Source of the DNA: Congeria kusceri
Lineage: Eukaryota > Mollusca > Bivalvia > Myida > Dreissenidae
DNA length: 64,000 nucleotides
Direction of reading: 5' to 3'
Assembly (NCBI GenBank): GCA_027627225.1
Contig: CM051029.1
Span: 12,246,023 to 12,310,022, forward strand
In this document: positions 59,130 to 64,000 of the stretch, in pieces
Numbering within the stretch: position 1 is the stretch's first letter
Layout: every line of letters begins with the position of its first letter
Position numbers and translations under genes: made by a program
The notes under the pieces: generated by a model
The model's database searches: none
What the model was told of the DNA's origin: nothing
What the model saw: the letters and a program-made list of their open reading frames with translations, nothing else

Positions 59130-59980
59130 AAAGGGTCTATTTGCTGTATACTTTAATGGCATCTACCAACAATGATCAAGGTTTGACAAAAAAAGACAAA
59201 GATTAAACTAGTGTTTTATTTAAAATTTAAAATCCTCTATCTCTCCCCCTCACTTTGGGTAGTAAGTATGTAAAATAAAGACCTTTCTAATGGAAGAACT
59301 AGGTTAATTTAATAAAACATTGTACATGTACCGTATAACAGTATGAAACAGCTGAACATATGAAAACCTATTACAAATGAACATGTGCATGATGGAATGT
59401 GAAAGAAATTTACTTACAATGTAGTCCTCAAGTCACTAAAATATCAAACACTACAGTAACATAATATTAAATATAATTGACAACTCTATCTATTGCAAAC
59501 ATAATGAAATTAACGTTGCATAATAGCAAGCACAGTCGTAAACATTACAAGTAAATATGTGCACGTAAAGTGAAAACACAGTAGTCTCATTTTTTCACAT
59601 AATTGTCATTTACTATGTTATGCATAGAATAACTCTTGTTCTGGTAAAATAACTCAAATGTTTAAATGCGACTATATGAGGGAAAAGAGACTACACCATA
59701 TAAACAACCACAACATAGCATTATGGCAAGATTCAGAGACAATTCCATGTCATTGTCGTTCTGCAATGTAGGAGCACGCCTTAATCTGGTTGATCGTCTA
59801 GGTTGAAAGGTACATCAGAAACGGATATGCCACGTGTAGCGACAGGTGTCTGTATTGGCTCGGGCTGCCTAGGTGTTCTCGTAACAGACGGTAACGCGCA
59901 GTGTCAGTGTTCTAGGCCTACAAGTTGGAGGAGGAGCCTCGAGTTGGGTAGGCATAGACCTGTGAAGTCGGCATCAACAA
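59130..59980 (-). mobile_element. 3' flank of the gypsy fragment, copy 2 (inverted)
   Basis: Inverted and diverged copy of 52511-53010. Matches include the stretch around AAAATCCTCTATCTCTCCCC (opposite the G12 run of copy 1) and TGCATGATGGAATGTGAAA. An extra ~400 bp (about 59405-59805) is absent from copy 1. Confidence 0.65.
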
Positions 59981-60092
59981 TCAGTCTGGACAATCTACAT
60001 ACATTGGGATGTATTTACGTAGAATTATCTGGTTACGCAGGGTTACACGTCTGGAACCATCAGCTCTAATTACATATTGGTCAGACAGTGCA
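59981..60092 (-). mobile_element. Ty3/gypsy integrase tail, copy 2 (inverted)
   Basis: The minus-strand frame reads DQYVIRADGSRRVTLRNQII and ends with TGA at the same place as copy 1. The antisense 88-codon plus frame (59803-60069) is a shadow. Upstream pol sequence is replaced by the minisatellite that starts at about 60100. Confidence 0.7.
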
Positions 60093-60099
60093 GTTTCCT

Positions 60100-60970
60100 C
60101 ATATGCCCATGAGGTATATTAGCCCAGGTAAAACCCATATCGGGGGTGGTATAGTGGCAAGATAATGCATATGGGACCCACACGGGGCCCATATTGTAGT
60201 TTTTGCCCAGCTATAGCCCACATGGGGTGGCTTTCTTGGACCTATATGGGCTAACTTGCAGTGGACCCACATGAGCTTCCTGTCTTGGACCCATATGGGT
60301 CTGATATGGGCAAAAATATCATTTGGGACCCACATGAGACCCATATTGTATTTTTTGCCCAGCTATAACCCATATTGGGCCCATATGGACATGCTTTCTG
60401 GGCCCCATATAGGCTTTCTAGTAGGGACCCAAATTGGTCTACTTTTTTACTTGAACCCATCTGTGTTTTATAGTGGCAAGATAATGCAGTTTTGGCCCAC
60501 GCTGGACCCATCAGGTATATTAGCGCGGATAAAACCCATATCGTGGGTTGTATAGTGGCAAGATAATGCACATAGGACCCACATGGGGCCCAGATTGTAT
60601 TTTTGCCCAGCTATAGCCAACATTGGGCTTGCTTTCTGGGACCCATATAAGCTTTCTAATAAGGACCCAAATGGTTTTACTTTACTTGGACCCATCTGGG
60701 TTTTATAGTTGCAAGATAATGCATATGGGTCCCAAACTGGGCCCATGAGATATATTAGCCCTGGTAAAACCCATATCGTGCCCACATGGGATGGCTTACT
60801 GGGACCCATATGGGCATACTTGCAGTGAACCCACATGGGCTTCCTTGCGGGGACACATATGGGTCTGATATGGACAAACAAATACCATTGGACCCACATG
60901 GAGCCCATATTGTATTTTTTTGCCCAGCTATAGCCCATATTGGGCCCATATGGGTTTGCTTGCTGGAAAT
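60100..60970. repeat. Minisatellite of CCCATATGGGC-type units
   Basis: Complex, higher-order array. TATAGTGGCAAGATAATGCA recurs near 60149, 60470, 60550 and 60703; TTGCCCAGCTATAGCCCA near 60203, 60354, 60604 and 60921. Palindromic GGGACCCATATGGGC words separate them. It is a different unit from that at 53880-54560 but has the same palindromic words. Confidence 0.9.
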
Positions 60971-61634
60971 AAACAACGTACCTACCCATAAACTCATATG
61001 CCTATTTGGTATTGATATTAATTAATTGGTTGAACTTGATTTTTGATGACAAATAATTTTAAGAACTATGATGATGACGACGATGATGATGATGCGTAGC
61101 ATAGCGCAACACACTGAAATAGTTTATGTATTATTTTCCAAATGTTTTTTTTATACAGGTTTCTTTCTTTTTCTTAATGATTGTATTCTAAAAATTTCCT
61201 GAACAGTTTATTATATAATATTCACATGATAACTTCAACTGACTGAGAAGGTGACACCCCCAAACGGGGTTAGAGTATCTAGTTCTTACTCGATTACATT
61301 CTGGTTGAGACTGTCTAACTCATAATGCATATGTTGTTAAGTGAACATTAGGTTACTGTGTAACTAGTAATATGATGTATATAACATTAGAAACAAAATT
61401 AGCAAGAGACAAATGTTTATACATGTTCTTTGTCTTATGTACAGCAGCTGGCATTTTATATCTAAATTACTATCAAACTGATGTCATTGCTAGATGTGTG
61501 CAGCTTTTAACTTTCTCCTAGATAATTTATTTGTTGAACTCAATGGTAAACTGTATAAAACAAATTGTCGGTTTTCCAATTGGTTGTAATTGTGCACATA
61601 ATTATTAAGCAACCACGGGTAAAATCGATTTCAT
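60971..61634. other. No gene recognised; short GATGAC tract
   Basis: Contains a small GATGACGAC-type tract at about 61067-61094. Nothing else was recognised. Confidence 0.5.
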
Positions 61635-61701
61635 AGCAATATACATCATCTACATGTATTACGATTTGTTATACATGTAGATGATGTATTTTGATATTGC
61701 T
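61635..61701. repeat. Compact 19-bp perfect hairpin
   Basis: ATACATCATCTACATGTAT (61641-61659) pairs perfectly with 61671-61689 across an 11-base loop. AGCAAT and ATTGCT extend the stem beyond a 6-base bulge. The size is in the range of a pre-miRNA or a small MITE. There is no evidence of transcription. Confidence 0.6.
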
Positions 61702-62829
61702 TTGAGCGGGATTTTATTTATAATTCTTGGTTGGTCAAACAGTACATGCAGTTGTTACTATTAATAGCTGCGTCTATGAATCCATGTGTCAACATTTATG
61801 GTGTATTATAATGTATTTCACTTAGAAACATTTGAGCCAACTGATAAAAAGTATTAAAACAATATGCTTTGTCAGGTATTCAAAGGCTTAGTTTAAGGAA
61901 TATCTGGCCCATCCCTATGTGTACTCCTATCTGTATATTGGGCCACCAAAAAATCTCTTATAATTATCTGCATTATTTTTTCTCAGTTGACTGAGCAATG
62001 GCTATGCGCACTTATAAAGTTAATGCTCAATTTTAATTCACTTAAAATACTTTGCAATATCAGGCAATTATTAAAATATTGTTACTATTATACTCTCTTG
62101 ATTTAGCAAAAAAGCTTTGTAAATTTTAATTGAGTGATTCAAATTTTATTTTTTCATATATTTCATCGGATTATTATTTTAAAGCACTAGACTGCACAAT
62201 GACATGGATTAGTTGTACTAACAACAAAATGTTATAATACTTATCAGTTTTGACATGTCATTATTTCCAGTGCATAAGACCCTGAATGGGTGACACGATG
62301 TATCCAACAAAGAATGCAACACAAAATCCTATGAATGCAATCAGTCACATGGGTGGTAATTCAATTCTACACCTCTGCACCAGTGAATTGATTTCAAATG
62401 ATAAGGATCACCACACCGTGCTCGCACTGTGACCACAGCAGGGCGCCAGTACAAAATAGTGCAATACCCCAGATTTAGTGGTGGAGGTCAAATAAAGAAA
62501 TATTAAACTAGGGATTAAATGCTGTCCTCATTGGAAGGTAGAAGTATGCGCACAGTCTTCAGTAGAAGGTTTTTTACACGCACTGTCCTGAATTAGCGGC
62601 GTGTTTGCTCTTGTGATCCCTGCGTTTTTGTAGTAGAATTACATTTAGTTACTTAAGTTCGTTCTGCAAGAGTTTGCTCATAAATTAATCAGTTTAATGA
62701 AACGTCACCTTACACCAACTAAGAAATTAATTATTAATTACGGGCGTGTTGTAGTGAGATTCACTGTTACCGATTTGTAAAATCTGAATTTAAATCAAAA
62801 CGCCGAAGGCACTGTAGTTGATTGCGTAA
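61702..62829. other. No gene recognised
   Basis: AT-rich with a slightly GC-richer patch at 62390-62480. Nothing was recognised. Confidence 0.5.
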
Positions 62830-63960
62830 CACTGGGCATATCACGGACAGTCTGGGCAATTAGATAGGGATGATATACGTCACCTTAAATACAGTGGTTG
62901 TAAATGTTTAAACGAAAATATTTATGTACGTATTTACTATAACATGTGTTCAATATTATAAATATGACTTGAACATTGCTAAGCAATTTGTATTATTCAC
63001 AATGGTAAGTTTAAATAAAATATTGCCTCGTAAACATGTAAATCAAATTTTTAAATAAATATATCATCATTGTGTAATTATGTTATTGTTTTATCTTAAT
63101 CAGGCAGTTTTGAATTGAATATATTTATTGTGTCAAATGCGTAGCTGATTAATTTAGGTTCACTGTAAAACGTACGCCACTAATAAAAACGCCATCAGGT
63201 GTAGAAACTATATAGATGAAGTAACTTTCAGCAGCTTGAAACTCTGTACGAGTAAAATATATTTAAAGCCTTTCGAAAAATTCCATTTAAAAGGAAGAAA
63301 ATGTCGGGCAAGCAACCTCATGAGAGAAATTCTTTGTTCTATTTTCAATTGCATTCTCTTTCTTTGGGCTACACAAATATATCAGTCCTACTCGACATTC
63401 CAACATTAAATATTCATTACTAACACACATTATCTGGATATACATGTATAGAATAAAAAACGACCATTATGAGTTTCATAATCGGACACTCTGTAAAGAG
63501 ACAGATGATTACGCTGTCGAAGATCAACAGATGTTGTGTTGAACAAAACTCAATATTAACCTGAAACAACAAACAAAAAGCTGAATATTAAAATATTAAT
63601 TATTACATGAATGCAAACACTGTGTTACAAGCATTTCAACCGTATTAGCAAGTGTTTTAAGTTCCTTAAAGGGAGATACTATCAAAATAGTGTTGGTTTC
63701 TTTGGAAATGTCTTAAAATGTATTTCCTTTCAACTAATAATGCATCTGGAGTAGCAAAACTGTCAAAAATGTATATAAAAAAACATGCTAACTACTAGGC
63801 GATTGTCGCGACGACTTTCAGCGTTTAAACTTCTGCCTGTTGTAGCTTCTGATATGATTAGTGTATCCGACCTCAATCGTGATACATCGACTATATCCGG
63901 AATGATCCGTAAAAATCGACCGCTACTGCGGAATAACAGCTAAACAGTACTCTATCGTTA
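62830..63960. repeat. Diverged long repeat, copy B
   Basis: Second copy of 8340-9670 in the same orientation. The region that matches the tRNA-like head of copy A (about 63800-63845, AGCGTTTAAACTTCTGCCTG) has lost the A- and B-box sequences. Confidence 0.7.
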
Positions 63961-64000
63961 TAATGATGGCCACGTGAATAATAAAATGAGTAATAAACAT

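Noticed and set aside
60099..60997. Frames of 80-173 codons rich in GPxW/PYG
   Set aside because: Translations of the CCCATATGGGC minisatellite. Many frames stay open at once, and repeats of the peptide follow the DNA unit.

Overview
The window looks like eukaryotic, animal nuclear DNA. It is AT-rich and repeat-dense, with spliced exons and GT-AG boundaries, and no operons or ribosome binding sites. A bivalve mollusc is the most likely source. That is an inference from the transposon families, the ~150-165 bp tandem repeat units, the palindromic CCCATATGGG minisatellites and the tRNA-headed repeats; no marker gene proves it. I found no intact host protein-coding gene.

The main result is a broken multi-exon immunoglobulin-superfamily (IgSF) receptor gene on the minus strand, 23626 down to 12210. 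Read exon by exon it has a signal peptide, six Ig-like domains, the second half of a fibronectin type III domain, two alternative transmembrane exons and a four-exon cytoplasmic tail with tyrosine motifs. The splice phases agree (nearly all phase 1) once about ten small indels are allowed for. It also carries at least five in-frame stops, so it is a pseudogene or comes from error-rich sequence. Its introns hold a Harbinger-type MITE, two large microsatellites, a minisatellite and two long hairpins.

The second system is a decayed PIF/Harbinger DNA transposon at about 30.3-37.4 kb. A five-exon DDE transposase reads on the plus strand. A five-exon partner with a C-terminal coiled coil, probably the Myb/SANT-like DNA-binding protein, reads on the minus strand. 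The two converge tail to tail, and both carry stops.

Other mobile DNA: a non-LTR retrotransposon reverse-transcriptase tail (25.7-26.3 kb); two inverted copies of a Ty3/gypsy integrase tail (52.2-53.0 and 59.1-60.1 kb); two complete TTAA-flanked terminal-inverted-repeat elements and a third solo end, one complete copy enclosing a tRNA-like head; a TA-flanked foldback element (42.6-43.2 kb); and a repeat with a tandem core (56.7-57.3 kb).

From 39.5 to 50.3 kb there is no gene-like sequence except one unrecognised exon just beyond it (50413-50631). This stretch instead carries about a dozen copies of the phrase CGCCTTAATACTGCA in paralogous blocks. Five long imperfect hairpins (1.6, 16.9, 18.2, 47.3 and 49.2 kb) form a possible structural class. 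A ~1.2 kb segment at 8.3-9.7 kb is repeated, diverged and in the same orientation, at 62.8-64.0 kb. All calls were made by eye from the sequence; none was tested by a search.
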